A DNA stretch of 64,000 nt, taken from positions 1 through 64,000 of the forward strand of contig PAHO01000032.1 of the NCBI GenBank assembly GCA_002705085.1, read 5' to 3'. Under the pieces are notes generated by a model that did no database searches, was not told where the DNA came from, and worked only from the letters and a program-made list of their open reading frames with translations. Below are positions 34,873 through 42,654 of this stretch, one piece after another. A program made the translations under genes and the position numbers. Each line of letters begins with the position of its first letter. Position 1 is the stretch's first letter. Origin of the DNA: Phycisphaerae bacterium. GTDB taxonomy: Bacteria; Planctomycetota; Phycisphaerae; Phycisphaerales; SM1A02.

Positions 34873-35679
34873 TCACTGAGTTCCTTGGCAGGTCCCGGTC
34901 GCATCTTGCTTCAGCAACCTCTGTTCGGCCGCAAGGAGGTGCTTTTGCCAAGTGATCATGGCCATGGTTTGGCTCATCAAGAGTCCTCGCCGACCGTCCA
35001 GAAATCCTCTTTTCAAGATCCATTGCTTGCAAAAGGCCGCCAACGGTGAGACCAGCAGCCGACCCAGACCGCCGTTGGCTGGATTCAAATGGGCCTCGAT
35101 GCGGGCGTACCCAAGATTTCTGGACAGCGCGTCTTCCAGATCCACAAAGGCATCATGCATCAGCCTCCCGAGCAGCGGGACGGTCTCACCATCGGTTTGG
35201 ATTTGATCGTGTATGCCCTCGGCCTGCTCCCCGCACGAGCCAACGACGGTGGATCGCTCGGGTCGGACCAGCCGGAGCCGACGTTCTGGCTGGCAGACAT
35301 AGCGCAGGGGTTTGCCATGCAAGATCAGTTGCCGGTTCAACATGGCGCCAGAAACTGCCGGTGGAGCGTCGGCCAAAAAGGTTCCGATCGCTTTCCATAA
35401 CGATGGGTCTGGCCATTCATCAGCATCGAGCATCAAGGCCCAATCTCCGCCTTGGCTGCGACAGTGATCGAGAAGAAATCGCCGTTGCCCAACCATGCCG
35501 TCCCAGGGGCGATGCATGACCTGAGCGCCATGACTTTTGGCAAATTCGATCGTGCCATCGGTTGATCCCGAATCCACAACCCACAGTTGGTTGTGCAAAT
35601 TGGCGTTGGTGATGGCGTCCATGACGACAGGGAGGGTCCGCATGGCGTTCAGGGTGCAAATTCCGATATGCAAAGACAT
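34873..35679 (-). CDS. family 2 glycosyltransferase (WaaE/KdtX-like)
   Basis: 268 aa, no transmembrane segment. The GT-A fold begins with LHIGICTLNAMRTLPVVMDA and the strand LWVVDSGSTDGTIEFAKSHG, which binds the nucleotide sugar. WALMLDADEWPDP holds the DxD motif for the metal. The C-terminal part (GRLMHDAFVDLEDALSRNLGY, ISPLAAF-like VSPLAAFCKQWILKRGFLDG) follows the pattern of lipopolysaccharide core beta-1,4-glucosyltransferases such as WaaE. The product is probably a cell-surface glycan; acceptor and sugar cannot be assigned. Divergent from the DUF1684 gene across 29 nt. Confidence 0.82.
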   Translation of the reverse strand: MSLHIGICTLNAMRTLPVVMDAITNANLHNQLWVVDSGSTDGTIEFAKSHGAQVMHRPWDGMVGQRRFLLDHCRSQGGDWALMLDADEWPDPSLWKAIGTFLADAPPAVSGAMLNRQLILHGKPLRYVCQPERRLRLVRPERSTVVGSCGEQAEGIHDQIQTDGETVPLLGRLMHDAFVDLEDALSRNLGYARIEAHLNPANGGLGRLLVSPLAAFCKQWILKRGFLDGRRGLLMSQTMAMITWQKHLLAAEQRLLKQDATGTCQGTQ

Positions 35680-35708
35680 GCCCTGACCCTACATGGTTCC
35701 TCTATCGT

Positions 35709-36776
35709 GTGGGCGTGTGCGGCAAATTGTCTCAATCTTTGTGCCAACCCCGGGTCTTGGTGGTGATGCTTGTTGGCGTGTTCCTCTCGCCGGCGGGGTG
35801 CCATTGTGGTCAAGACAGTTTCAGTCCTGCAGGGCAGACCTCGGCACCAGAGTGTGATCACGCCATTGTTGTCTCAAGCCTGCGGCCCGCAAAGGATCAA
35901 ACCATCATGACCAATCCTCCCAAATATTCACAAGACGCTTGGCGACAATGGCATTCGGATCGAGTTGGTCGTTTGTCACAGGCCGATGGATGGTTGTCCT
36001 TGGTGGGCTTGGACTTTTTGCCCACCACAATGGGAGAATCCCTCTCGTTTGGTGGCCCGGGTGCTGACCTGTCCCCTGAAGGATTTGGAGCACAGCGCTG
36101 TGGTCATTTTGAACTTCGAGCAGATGGCTGGTGGTTCCGCGCGGAAGCAAATGTCGATTGCACCTTTGATGGACTCACATCCCATGAGAGTCGTCTACAA
36201 ACGGATGCCCATGGGAGATCGACCGAGTTGCGAGTCGGTGGGGGGCTGCTGGTCTTGATCGAACGTGGCGGTCGAGTGGCCCTGCGCTCTCGGCACCCCG
36301 AAGCAACAAGTCGGATTTCTTTTTCGGGGATTCCATGTTGGTCATGGCAGCAGGATGCAGTGGTGACCGGTTCGTTCGTCCCCGCTGAGCCGGGGAGCAC
36401 TTTTCATGCGACAAATGCTCTGGGGGAAATGGAGGAGGCTCCGCTGGGTGGCACCGTCCGATTTGTTTGGCCATCAACCAAATCAGCGCCAGGCGGTGCT
36501 GAAGCCACGACTTACGAATTAATTGGCACGGCCAACGGCGATGGTTCGCTGTTTGTGGTCTTCGCTGATGCCACAACGGGTCAAGGAAGTTACGGAGGTG
36601 GCCGATTCCTTTCCATTGATGCTCCAGATGCTGATGGTCAAGTCACAATCGATTTCAATCGAAGTGTCAATCCGCCTTGTGCATTCACTCCTTTCGCAAC
36701 GTGTCCACGACCTCCGCAGCAAAATCGCTTGCCATTCGCGGTCAATGCTGGGGAGATGACGCCGCGGGAGCATTGA
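35709..36776 (+). CDS. DUF1684 family protein, possible lipoprotein
   Basis: 355 aa from a GTG at 35709. This start includes a hydrophobic segment, VLVVMLVGVFLSPAGC, with a lipobox-like LSPAGC near residue 31, so a lipoprotein is likely. An ATG at 35907 preceded by AAAGGA would give a soluble protein of 289 aa and cannot be excluded. The DUF1684 core is certain from RLSQADGWLSLVGLDFL at its start to VTIDFNRSVNPPCAFTP and TCPRPPQQNRLPFAVNAGE at its end. The family has no assigned activity; the conserved Cys and Pro residues at the end suggest a structured motif. No neighbour hints at a role. Confidence 0.8.
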   Translation: MGVCGKLSQSLCQPRVLVVMLVGVFLSPAGCHCGQDSFSPAGQTSAPECDHAIVVSSLRPAKDQTIMTNPPKYSQDAWRQWHSDRVGRLSQADGWLSLVGLDFLPTTMGESLSFGGPGADLSPEGFGAQRCGHFELRADGWWFRAEANVDCTFDGLTSHESRLQTDAHGRSTELRVGGGLLVLIERGGRVALRSRHPEATSRISFSGIPCWSWQQDAVVTGSFVPAEPGSTFHATNALGEMEEAPLGGTVRFVWPSTKSAPGGAEATTYELIGTANGDGSLFVVFADATTGQGSYGGGRFLSIDAPDADGQVTIDFNRSVNPPCAFTPFATCPRPPQQNRLPFAVNAGEMTPREH

Positions 36777-36829
36777 TGGCCCCCGCAGCGTGCCCGAGCA
36801 TCCCCACTCGATGGTTCCTCACACGTCTT

Positions 36830-37609
36830 TCATGGTCGCCTTCTGGATCGGGCCAAGCCAAGGCCAAGCAGGGCCAGCCCCCCGGGACTTGGGACTGTTT
36901 GACTCCAGCGGATGTGATCAATCAACACACCTTCATCGTTGGCGTTGGTATCGACGGTGATTCGTAGGGCTTCAAATCGGTCTGATGTTGTTGTGAGTTC
37001 CAGCCAGCGACCTTCAAGGTCAAGGTCATCAATATCCATTCCTGAGGTGTCCAGGATGGTCCGGTTGCCCCAAGAGACCCGAATCAAATCGTCCTCCTCC
37101 CACATAGATTCCATGATGAACAGTGAGAGCCGGATGGTGGTTGCTCCAGACACCGGATCGAAAACAAGATCAACCGCGCCGTCAGTGTCGATGATGCGAT
37201 AGCCCTGCTCCCCATCCGCCCATGTGCTGGTGCCGATTTGTCCCACCCCAAAGAGATCACCGTCGGTCAGGCCCACACCATTTCGTGTGTTTCGGTACCA
37301 CGCGGACCAGCCATCATGGACCACCACCGCTTGGCCTGGATGGTTGAGCAAGGGGTGATCTGTGCTCGGATCCATTGGGTCGGTGTATGTCTCAGAGGGC
37401 GAGCTCATTTCGAAACTCTCCATTCGGATGACATCGGCTTGCGCCTGGCCGAACCCAGCGGCGATTATTCCGATGATTGGTGCAATGCAACCACGTCGAT
37501 GTGTGTTTGTGTTGGCAGGTTGTCGTTCATTGACTTTGAGGGGTGGTCCCTTCGGGGCAATCTCTTCAACTCCGCGTGACCGTCTTCGTTGTGTTCCGTG
37601 TCCCAGCAT
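36830..37609 (-). CDS. exported protein with PEP-CTERM-like sorting tail
   Basis: 259 aa from an ATG with AGGAG 6 nt upstream. A long Arg-rich N-region (RRGCIAPI) precedes the hydrophobic core of a signal peptide (IIGIIAAGFGQAQA), cleaved near residue 58. The body looks like a single beta-sandwich with Asp/Trp-rich strands (GYRIIDTDGAVDLVFDPVSG, WLELTTTSDRFEALRI). The last 22 residues read VPSPGGLALLGLGLARSRRRP: a Pro-containing motif, a short hydrophobic helix and a basic end. This is the layout of PEP-CTERM signals recognised by exosortase, in a planctomycete variant. No exosortase gene is in the window. Function unknown. Confidence 0.65.
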   Translation of the reverse strand: MLGHGTQRRRSRGVEEIAPKGPPLKVNERQPANTNTHRRGCIAPIIGIIAAGFGQAQADVIRMESFEMSSPSETYTDPMDPSTDHPLLNHPGQAVVVHDGWSAWYRNTRNGVGLTDGDLFGVGQIGTSTWADGEQGYRIIDTDGAVDLVFDPVSGATTIRLSLFIMESMWEEDDLIRVSWGNRTILDTSGMDIDDLDLEGRWLELTTTSDRFEALRITVDTNANDEGVLIDHIRWSQTVPSPGGLALLGLGLARSRRRP

Positions 37610-37700
37610 GGTGTCTCCTCGCTGCTCTCATTTCGAATGCAGAGCATGCAAGGCTTCGGTGGGTTCATCCCCAAACGATGGATAAATTCTTCGCGCTGGT

Positions 37701-38717
37701 CTAAGACAAGGCTTTACGAATGGCGCTGGCGGCACGGACCCCAGAGCACCATGCTGCTTCCACTCGCGGTCCTTCGCACCAGTCCCCGGCAATGGCTACA
37801 GGAGGAATGCCCTCGGTCTCCGGTGTGGAAGCCGCGGTCGTCTTCTCAACCAAAGCAAAGCGCCATCGATGCCCTTGAAGATGCAGGGGGTGATCAGACA
37901 ATTTGGCCTCGGGGAGTTGCCCAAAGGCTTCAAGCAGCAACGGTGCGAAGAGCTCGGGTTCCGTTTCAAGATGCTCCGTGCTCCACTTGGCCGAAGCGTG
38001 CAAAATCCATCGGGAGGGGCCTTCTGGTTGTTGATGCCCGGGTCGGGCATTGTCTTCAGCAACAAAGCTCAGAGGCCCATCATGGATGCTGGCCGCGCAC
38101 CATTCCACAGATGGCCGCTCCGCAAAGGCGACCATTGCCGCCAAGCAGGGGGCATACGAAGTGGATTCTGCGGCCCGGGCCAGCATGGGGCGAAAGCCCC
38201 CGAGCAGTTGGCCGGTCTGTGGCCCAGGCGCTGTACAAATTGCGGCTCGGAAGGCGCCGATGCACTTGCCCTCTTTGGTGGTGGCCATGATTCGACCATC
38301 TTCCTCATCAAGTTTGGTGACGCGAGTTCCGTACTGCACTCGATCCTGAAGTCGGTCCGCATATTCACGGCAGACTCGGTTCATGCCCGGCCCGGGGGCA
38401 TACCTCAGTCGACCTTCTTCGGGTTCGACGCGCTGCCCTTGGATGCGCACAAATTGACCTCGCCAAGGCGCGATCCATCGATCGCGCTCCCAGGCGTCCA
38501 TGACCTTTCGGAAGCCATCACCGTGCGCGCGAAGGAACTGGGCGCCATGATCGAAAGACATTTCTTTCCCGTGCAACTGTTCGTGTCGGGTGCTCATTCG
38601 TCCGCCCGGTCCCCGTGATTTCTCCACCACCAGAACGTTCTCGCCGAAAGTGCTGAGGGTTTGCGCTGCGGCCAAACCAGAAAGTCCGGCACCGATGATG
38701 AGAATGGGGTCTTTCAT
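37701..38717 (-). CDS. renalase-like FAD-dependent amine oxidase
   Basis: 338 aa. The dinucleotide-binding start ILIIGAGLSGLAAAQTL and the following acidic strand end (VLVVEKSRGPGGRMSTR) are the renalase/amine oxidase signature. SFDHGAQFLRAHGDGFRK and RWIAPWRGQF fit the bacterial renalase-like group. The C-terminal FAD segment GDWCEGPRVEAAWCSGVRAA closes the fold. Known relatives oxidise isomeric NAD(P)H forms or small amines. It is the last gene of the four-gene operon 41572-37701, 12 nt after the second oxidase gene. Confidence 0.85.
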   Translation of the reverse strand: MKDPILIIGAGLSGLAAAQTLSTFGENVLVVEKSRGPGGRMSTRHEQLHGKEMSFDHGAQFLRAHGDGFRKVMDAWERDRWIAPWRGQFVRIQGQRVEPEEGRLRYAPGPGMNRVCREYADRLQDRVQYGTRVTKLDEEDGRIMATTKEGKCIGAFRAAICTAPGPQTGQLLGGFRPMLARAAESTSYAPCLAAMVAFAERPSVEWCAASIHDGPLSFVAEDNARPGHQQPEGPSRWILHASAKWSTEHLETEPELFAPLLLEAFGQLPEAKLSDHPLHLQGHRWRFALVEKTTAASTPETEGIPPVAIAGDWCEGPRVEAAWCSGVRAASAIRKALS

Positions 38718-38729
38718 TCTTCTCTGATA

Positions 38730-39932
38730 TTACGACGTCCGATGATCTGGTCCTTCCGCCAGATCTTCGAGCACCGCTTCGGCCGCAATCCTGCCTGATC
38801 GCAGAGCGCCTTCAATGGAAGCGTGGGTGGTCCAGTCTCCACTTCGGTACACGCCTTCGCCTCTTGGTTCTTGGGTCGCTTGGGCAGGGGATTGCGGCAG
38901 GGCCCGTTTGACTTTGACTGTCGTCAAGTGTTCCGTTTGCGATTCTGGGAGCCCAAACCAGTCTGAGACCGTACGACGGACATCTTCCAACGGTGCGGAT
39001 GGTCGATCGGTTCGAAGGGTGGCATACAACACCGATCGTCCTGGAGGCGCATAGTTTGGGGCCACCAGACTGGGAGCGCAGGCGTGCAAGACGGGTTCGT
39101 TCGGCTTGTCGTGGAGGTCGGCCAAGTGCAAGACTGGTGTGGTGTCGCGCGGGGTTGGGGCACCAAAGACCATCATCTCGGTGGATCGCCACGCGGTCGA
39201 AGTTGGCGGTCTCGTATCGATGACGGCGTCGGCTTGAACCACCTCACCATCGTCGAGGATGACCTTCGTTGGTTCAGCGGCGGAGACGGTGCAGTTGTAC
39301 CTGATGGTGAGGCCCTGGCTGAGGTGTTCTGGCAAGGCCGACATGCCTTGGGCTGGAAGCGCAGCTTCTCCTCGCGCAAACATGGCCAAGACAAACCGAA
39401 CCGCATCCGCGGGGACTGAAAGTGTCTCGTCTAGGAAGATGCCGCCCAGAAAAGGTCGCAAGAAGGCGTTGGTGAAGGTTTCTGAAAAGCCAAGCCGGTC
39501 GAGGAACTCAGGAGCTTGTTCGGCACTGGCCTTCTCAGGAAGGCCACGGATGCCCTGCAGTCCCAAACGCAGGCCCAGCAGTGCTTTGATATCACGCGTG
39601 GTCACCAGCTTCGATCGGAGTGTGCGCCAAAGTTGGCTGGGATGGCGCAGGGGATCAAAGAGATGTTTGGGTTCATGGCCATGAATGATCGCGCCAGCGG
39701 CAAATGGAAAGAGTTCCATCTCATGCTCTGGCCAAACTTCGGCGGCTTCTTGATATGCCGTCAGCAAGACTTGGAAGCCCTTGTCCACCCGGTAGCCATT
39801 GATTTCTTGGGTTTGAACCCGACCGCCCACCTCCGGTGACTGCTCCAGTACCAGAACCTCACGCCCCGATCTTTGAAGGGTTCGTGCTGCCGCGAGTCCC
39901 GAGAGGCCCGCACCGATGACCAACACCGCCAT
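38730..39932 (-). CDS. FAD-dependent amine oxidase / phytoene desaturase-like oxidoreductase
   Basis: 400 aa. The N-terminal Rossmann motif VLVIGAGLSGLAAARTL is followed by the second-sphere GRVQTQEINGYRVDKGFQVL, typical of the NAD(P)/FAD amine oxidase group that includes carotenoid desaturases and protoporphyrinogen oxidase. FLRPFLGGIFLDETL and AMFARGEAALPAQGMSAL are further family blocks; YRSGDWTTHASIEGALRSG is the C-terminal FAD motif. Substrate unknown; in light-regulated clusters such enzymes act on carotenoid- or lipid-related compounds. Its ATG overlaps the stop of the epimerase gene by one base (TGATG). Confidence 0.85.
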   Translation of the reverse strand: MAVLVIGAGLSGLAAARTLQRSGREVLVLEQSPEVGGRVQTQEINGYRVDKGFQVLLTAYQEAAEVWPEHEMELFPFAAGAIIHGHEPKHLFDPLRHPSQLWRTLRSKLVTTRDIKALLGLRLGLQGIRGLPEKASAEQAPEFLDRLGFSETFTNAFLRPFLGGIFLDETLSVPADAVRFVLAMFARGEAALPAQGMSALPEHLSQGLTIRYNCTVSAAEPTKVILDDGEVVQADAVIDTRPPTSTAWRSTEMMVFGAPTPRDTTPVLHLADLHDKPNEPVLHACAPSLVAPNYAPPGRSVLYATLRTDRPSAPLEDVRRTVSDWFGLPESQTEHLTTVKVKRALPQSPAQATQEPRGEGVYRSGDWTTHASIEGALRSGRIAAEAVLEDLAEGPDHRTS

Positions 39933-40831
39933 CAGTTTGATCTCCTGCGTAGGGCTTCACCGAGTGCATCCTGGAGATTGGGGGTTTGAAATGATGGGCC
40001 CGCCTGCAGTCTTCTCTTCGGAACCACTCGAGTTGACGCAAGCAGCGCCTCTTTCGCCATGTCACCAAACAACAATTGCACCGCCCAACGGGGGGTTCGA
40101 ACCCAAGCGGGACGGCCCAGCGCCTTGGCCAGCGCCGAAGCGAAGTCCCGTTGTTGGATGGGTTCGGGGGCAACCACGTTGTGCACCCCTCGGACTTGAT
40201 CCGAAGGTGCGACACACAGATGCATGATGTGGCGCACCGCATCATCGAGGCCGATCCAACTTTGCCAGTGACGGCCATCGCCCAGTGGACCGCCGAGCCC
40301 GAGTTGAAAAGGGGGCAGCATTTTGCCCAAAGCTCCACCAGACCGATCAAGCACCAAGCCAAATCTCAAGCAGGCGCTGGTCATCTTGGTGCTCTGTGCG
40401 GCTGATTCCCAAGCTGCGCAGAGGTCGGCCAAGAATCCATGGCCTGGTGCGGACGATTCGTCGAGGATGTCATGGTCGCGGTGGCCGTACCAGCCAATGG
40501 CGGAGGCGCAAAGGAATCGTTTCGGGGGGTTTGCTCGTTCCTCGAGGGCCCCGCGAAGATGAGCGGTCGATTCAACCCGGCTGCGCCACAGGACCTCTTT
40601 GCGTGCGGGTGTCCACCTCTGATCAGCAATACCAGCGCCCGCCAAATGCACCACGGCATCGAGGTCATCAAGGTCAGGGTGGTCTTCTAGATCCGCTCCG
40701 GGCTGCCAAGCAATACCGGTTCGTGTGGATCCTGGTCGTACCAGAGAAAAGACGTCGTGGCCTTCTTTGGTCAGACGATTCGTTAGAGCTGAACCAATCA
40801 GCCCCGATGCACCAGTGATCAATACACGCAT
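39932..40831 (-). CDS. TIGR01777 family NAD(P)-dependent epimerase
   Basis: 299 aa. Begins MRVLITGASGLIGSALTNRL with the NAD(P) loop. VVHLAGAGIADQRWTPARK and FLCASAIGWYGHRD are signatures of the TIGR01777 (SDR39U1/YfcH) family, with the Tyr of the active site in GWYGH. LCAAWESAA and RFGLVLDRSGGALGKMLPPF follow, and the C-terminal DUF1731 part is present (VRTPRWAVQLLFGDMAKEAL). The reaction is not known for the family. In several bacteria these genes lie within photolyase/LitR-type light-responsive clusters. It sits second in the operon, 10 nt after the SDR gene. Confidence 0.9.
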   Translation of the reverse strand: MRVLITGASGLIGSALTNRLTKEGHDVFSLVRPGSTRTGIAWQPGADLEDHPDLDDLDAVVHLAGAGIADQRWTPARKEVLWRSRVESTAHLRGALEERANPPKRFLCASAIGWYGHRDHDILDESSAPGHGFLADLCAAWESAAQSTKMTSACLRFGLVLDRSGGALGKMLPPFQLGLGGPLGDGRHWQSWIGLDDAVRHIMHLCVAPSDQVRGVHNVVAPEPIQQRDFASALAKALGRPAWVRTPRWAVQLLFGDMAKEALLASTRVVPKRRLQAGPSFQTPNLQDALGEALRRRSN

Positions 40832-40840
40832 GGTTCTTGT

Positions 40841-41572
40841 TTATCCAATACGGATCTGGGCGAGGCCACCATCCACCCCGAAGGTTTGCCCGGTGATCCA
40901 ACTGTTGGATGGATCCAAGAGGAAGGTCAGCATGTTGGCGACGTCGTCCGGGGTGCCAATTGTTCCGAGGGGGTGCATGTTTCGTGAGTGTTCCAAAGTT
41001 CGCTCGGAGGCCGTGATTCGCGAAGCCAGTGGCGTGTCCACCAGACCTGGGGCGATGGCATTGATCCGAATGCCCTTGCGAGCGTAGGTCGCGGCGCTCG
41101 AACGAACCAGGCCTTCCACGCCACCCTTGGCCGCGGCAATGGCTTCGTGGTTCGGAAGCCCCATGGTCGCCGCGGCTGAACTCATCAGGACAATGCTCCC
41201 GCCATCGGCCAGCAAGCGAATGGCGGCTCGCGTGACAGAGAAGGCCGTGGTCAGGTTGCGAAGGATTGTTTCCTCGTATTCAGGCTTTGAGGTCATGGTG
41301 ATTGGCTTGAGCAGAATCGAACCGGCCAAACACGCCACCGCATCCAATCCTCCCATGCTTTGGCTTGCGGCTTCCAGAGTTTTGGTGGTGGCTTCGAAGT
41401 CGCTGGCTTCAAGGATGTGGCCCGCACAGCCAAGGGATGTGGTCGCGGCATGGAGCCGTTCAGGATCTTGCCCGGTAATGCACACCTGCGCCCCACGAGC
41501 CATCAATTGGGATGCGGTTCTGTGGCCAATGCCACCTGAGCCACCGATGAGAACGATTCGCGAGCCTTCCAT
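40841..41572 (-). CDS. short-chain dehydrogenase/reductase, first gene of the FAD-oxidase operon
   Basis: 243 aa. I chose the ATG at 41572 because the SDR fold begins at once (MEGSRIVLIGGSGGIGHRTA); the longer frame crosses the divergent regulator's promoter. The segment LVRSSAATYARKGIRINAIA and the C-terminal SNSWITGQTFGVDGG are standard for classical SDRs. The active-site region NHEAIAAAKGGVEGLV has Ala-Ala-Lys where YxxxK is expected: the catalytic Tyr appears replaced (position of HEAIAAAK). This may be a non-catalytic or altered SDR. It is divergent from the HTH-cobalamin regulator. Confidence 0.8.
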   Translation of the reverse strand: MEGSRIVLIGGSGGIGHRTASQLMARGAQVCITGQDPERLHAATTSLGCAGHILEASDFEATTKTLEAASQSMGGLDAVACLAGSILLKPITMTSKPEYEETILRNLTTAFSVTRAAIRLLADGGSIVLMSSAAATMGLPNHEAIAAAKGGVEGLVRSSAATYARKGIRINAIAPGLVDTPLASRITASERTLEHSRNMHPLGTIGTPDDVANMLTFLLDPSNSWITGQTFGVDGGLAQIRIG

Positions 41573-41706
41573 GTCTGATGCTAGGCCGCCTCGGGAGGAA
41601 TTGGACGAATTGGGCGGGATAACCGATTCTGCCGCGAAAAGGCGGTTGCAGGGCCAAATTTGAGCCAAAATAGAACGATTGATCCTGTACCCAAGGTTCT
41701 GGGTCT
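41573..41706. promoter_or_regulatory. divergent regulatory region with inverted repeat, candidate operator of the cobalamin-domain regulator
   Basis: The 134-nt gap lies between the operon (minus) and the regulator (plus). On the plus strand TTGCAG (41646-41651) and TAGAAC (41671-41676) may form a promoter. Just before the regulator's ATG is the inverted repeat ACCCA-AGGTTC-TGGGT (41689-41704), placed where it could block transcription and so allow autoregulation. Confidence 0.4.
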
Positions 41707-42603
41707 ATGAATGGTTGGTCCATGAAGCAGTTGCTTTCCCCAAAAGATTTGGCCCGAGCCACCGGCGTCAGCGAGTCATCCTTGAAGCGCTGGGCCGACT
41801 CTGGCCGTTTGGAGTGCACCCGCACTGCCGGAGGACACCGAAGGATTCCACTCGCTGAAGCGGTCCGCTTCATTCGTGAATCCAGCATCTCGGTCGTGGA
41901 CCCCTCGATGCTTGGCATCACTTTGCAAAGTCAGCCTCCCTCAAGCTCCGAGGATTCCAACGAGTACTTCAGTGAACTTGTGTTGGCCGGTCGCGAGGAA
42001 GAGGCGATCGGCTACCTCTCGCATGAGTATCTCTCGGGCAACAGTTTCGCAAGTTTGTGTGACGGTCCAGTTCGCCATTGCCTTGAGCAAGTTGGTCATG
42101 CTTGGGCCAGATCTTCCGATGGTCAAGAAAAGAACCTTCGGATCGCCGAAGAGCACCGAGCAGTCGACATCATTTTGCAGGCTCTGCAACAACTGCGTCG
42201 AATGGTCCAGTCGCCAGAGACGGCGCCGGTGGCCATTGGTGGAGCTCCCCCCGGTGATCCTTACTTGGTGCCGTCGCTGTGCGCCGCCCTCTCATTGTTG
42301 GGCGATGGTTGGCGAACCGCAAACTTGGGGCCCAGCTCTCCGTTTGAAGTCCTTCGAACGGCGGCGGTGCGAGCCAAGGCCAAGTTGGTTTGGGTGAGCG
42401 TTTCAGTTGATTCGCCCGAAGCCAACATCCGGCAAGGTCTGGAGATGCTCTCTGAGACCATGTTGGGAATGAATGGTTCGGTGGTGGTCGGTGGCCGAAA
42501 ACTGCCCGAACAACTCACTCGGGGCATCCCTGGCGTCCATGCCGCCACGACCATGCGAGAAATGGTGTTGTTCTCCCGGGGACTTCGCGTTCCAAACACC
42601 TGA
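41707..42603 (+). CDS. MerR-type HTH plus cobalamin-binding-like domain regulator (LitR/CarH-like, degenerate ligand)
   Basis: 298 aa. Residues 8-57 are a MerR-like DNA-binding domain (LLSPKDLARATGVSESSLKR, then TRTAGGHRRIPLAEAVRFI). Residues about 85-170 are the four-helix bundle of B12-binding sensors, with Trp133 and EEH (148-150); CarH has W-x9-EH whereas here about 15 residues separate them. Residues about 175-290 form the Rossmann-type B12 domain: PVAIGGAPPGDPYLVPSLCA, DGWRTANLGPSSPFEVL and VSVSVDSPEANIRQ. The His that ligates cobalamin in CarH (in an HxxG context after PPG) is replaced by Pro/Tyr (GDPYLVP). Light sensing by B12 is doubtful; another ligand or none is possible. Confidence 0.8.
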   Translation: MNGWSMKQLLSPKDLARATGVSESSLKRWADSGRLECTRTAGGHRRIPLAEAVRFIRESSISVVDPSMLGITLQSQPPSSSEDSNEYFSELVLAGREEEAIGYLSHEYLSGNSFASLCDGPVRHCLEQVGHAWARSSDGQEKNLRIAEEHRAVDIILQALQQLRRMVQSPETAPVAIGGAPPGDPYLVPSLCAALSLLGDGWRTANLGPSSPFEVLRTAAVRAKAKLVWVSVSVDSPEANIRQGLEMLSETMLGMNGSVVVGGRKLPEQLTRGIPGVHAATTMREMVLFSRGLRVPNT

Positions 42604-42654
42604 ATTCCACATCTCTCCGGATAAACTCTCCTTTGATCAATTCAAGGACGAGTT

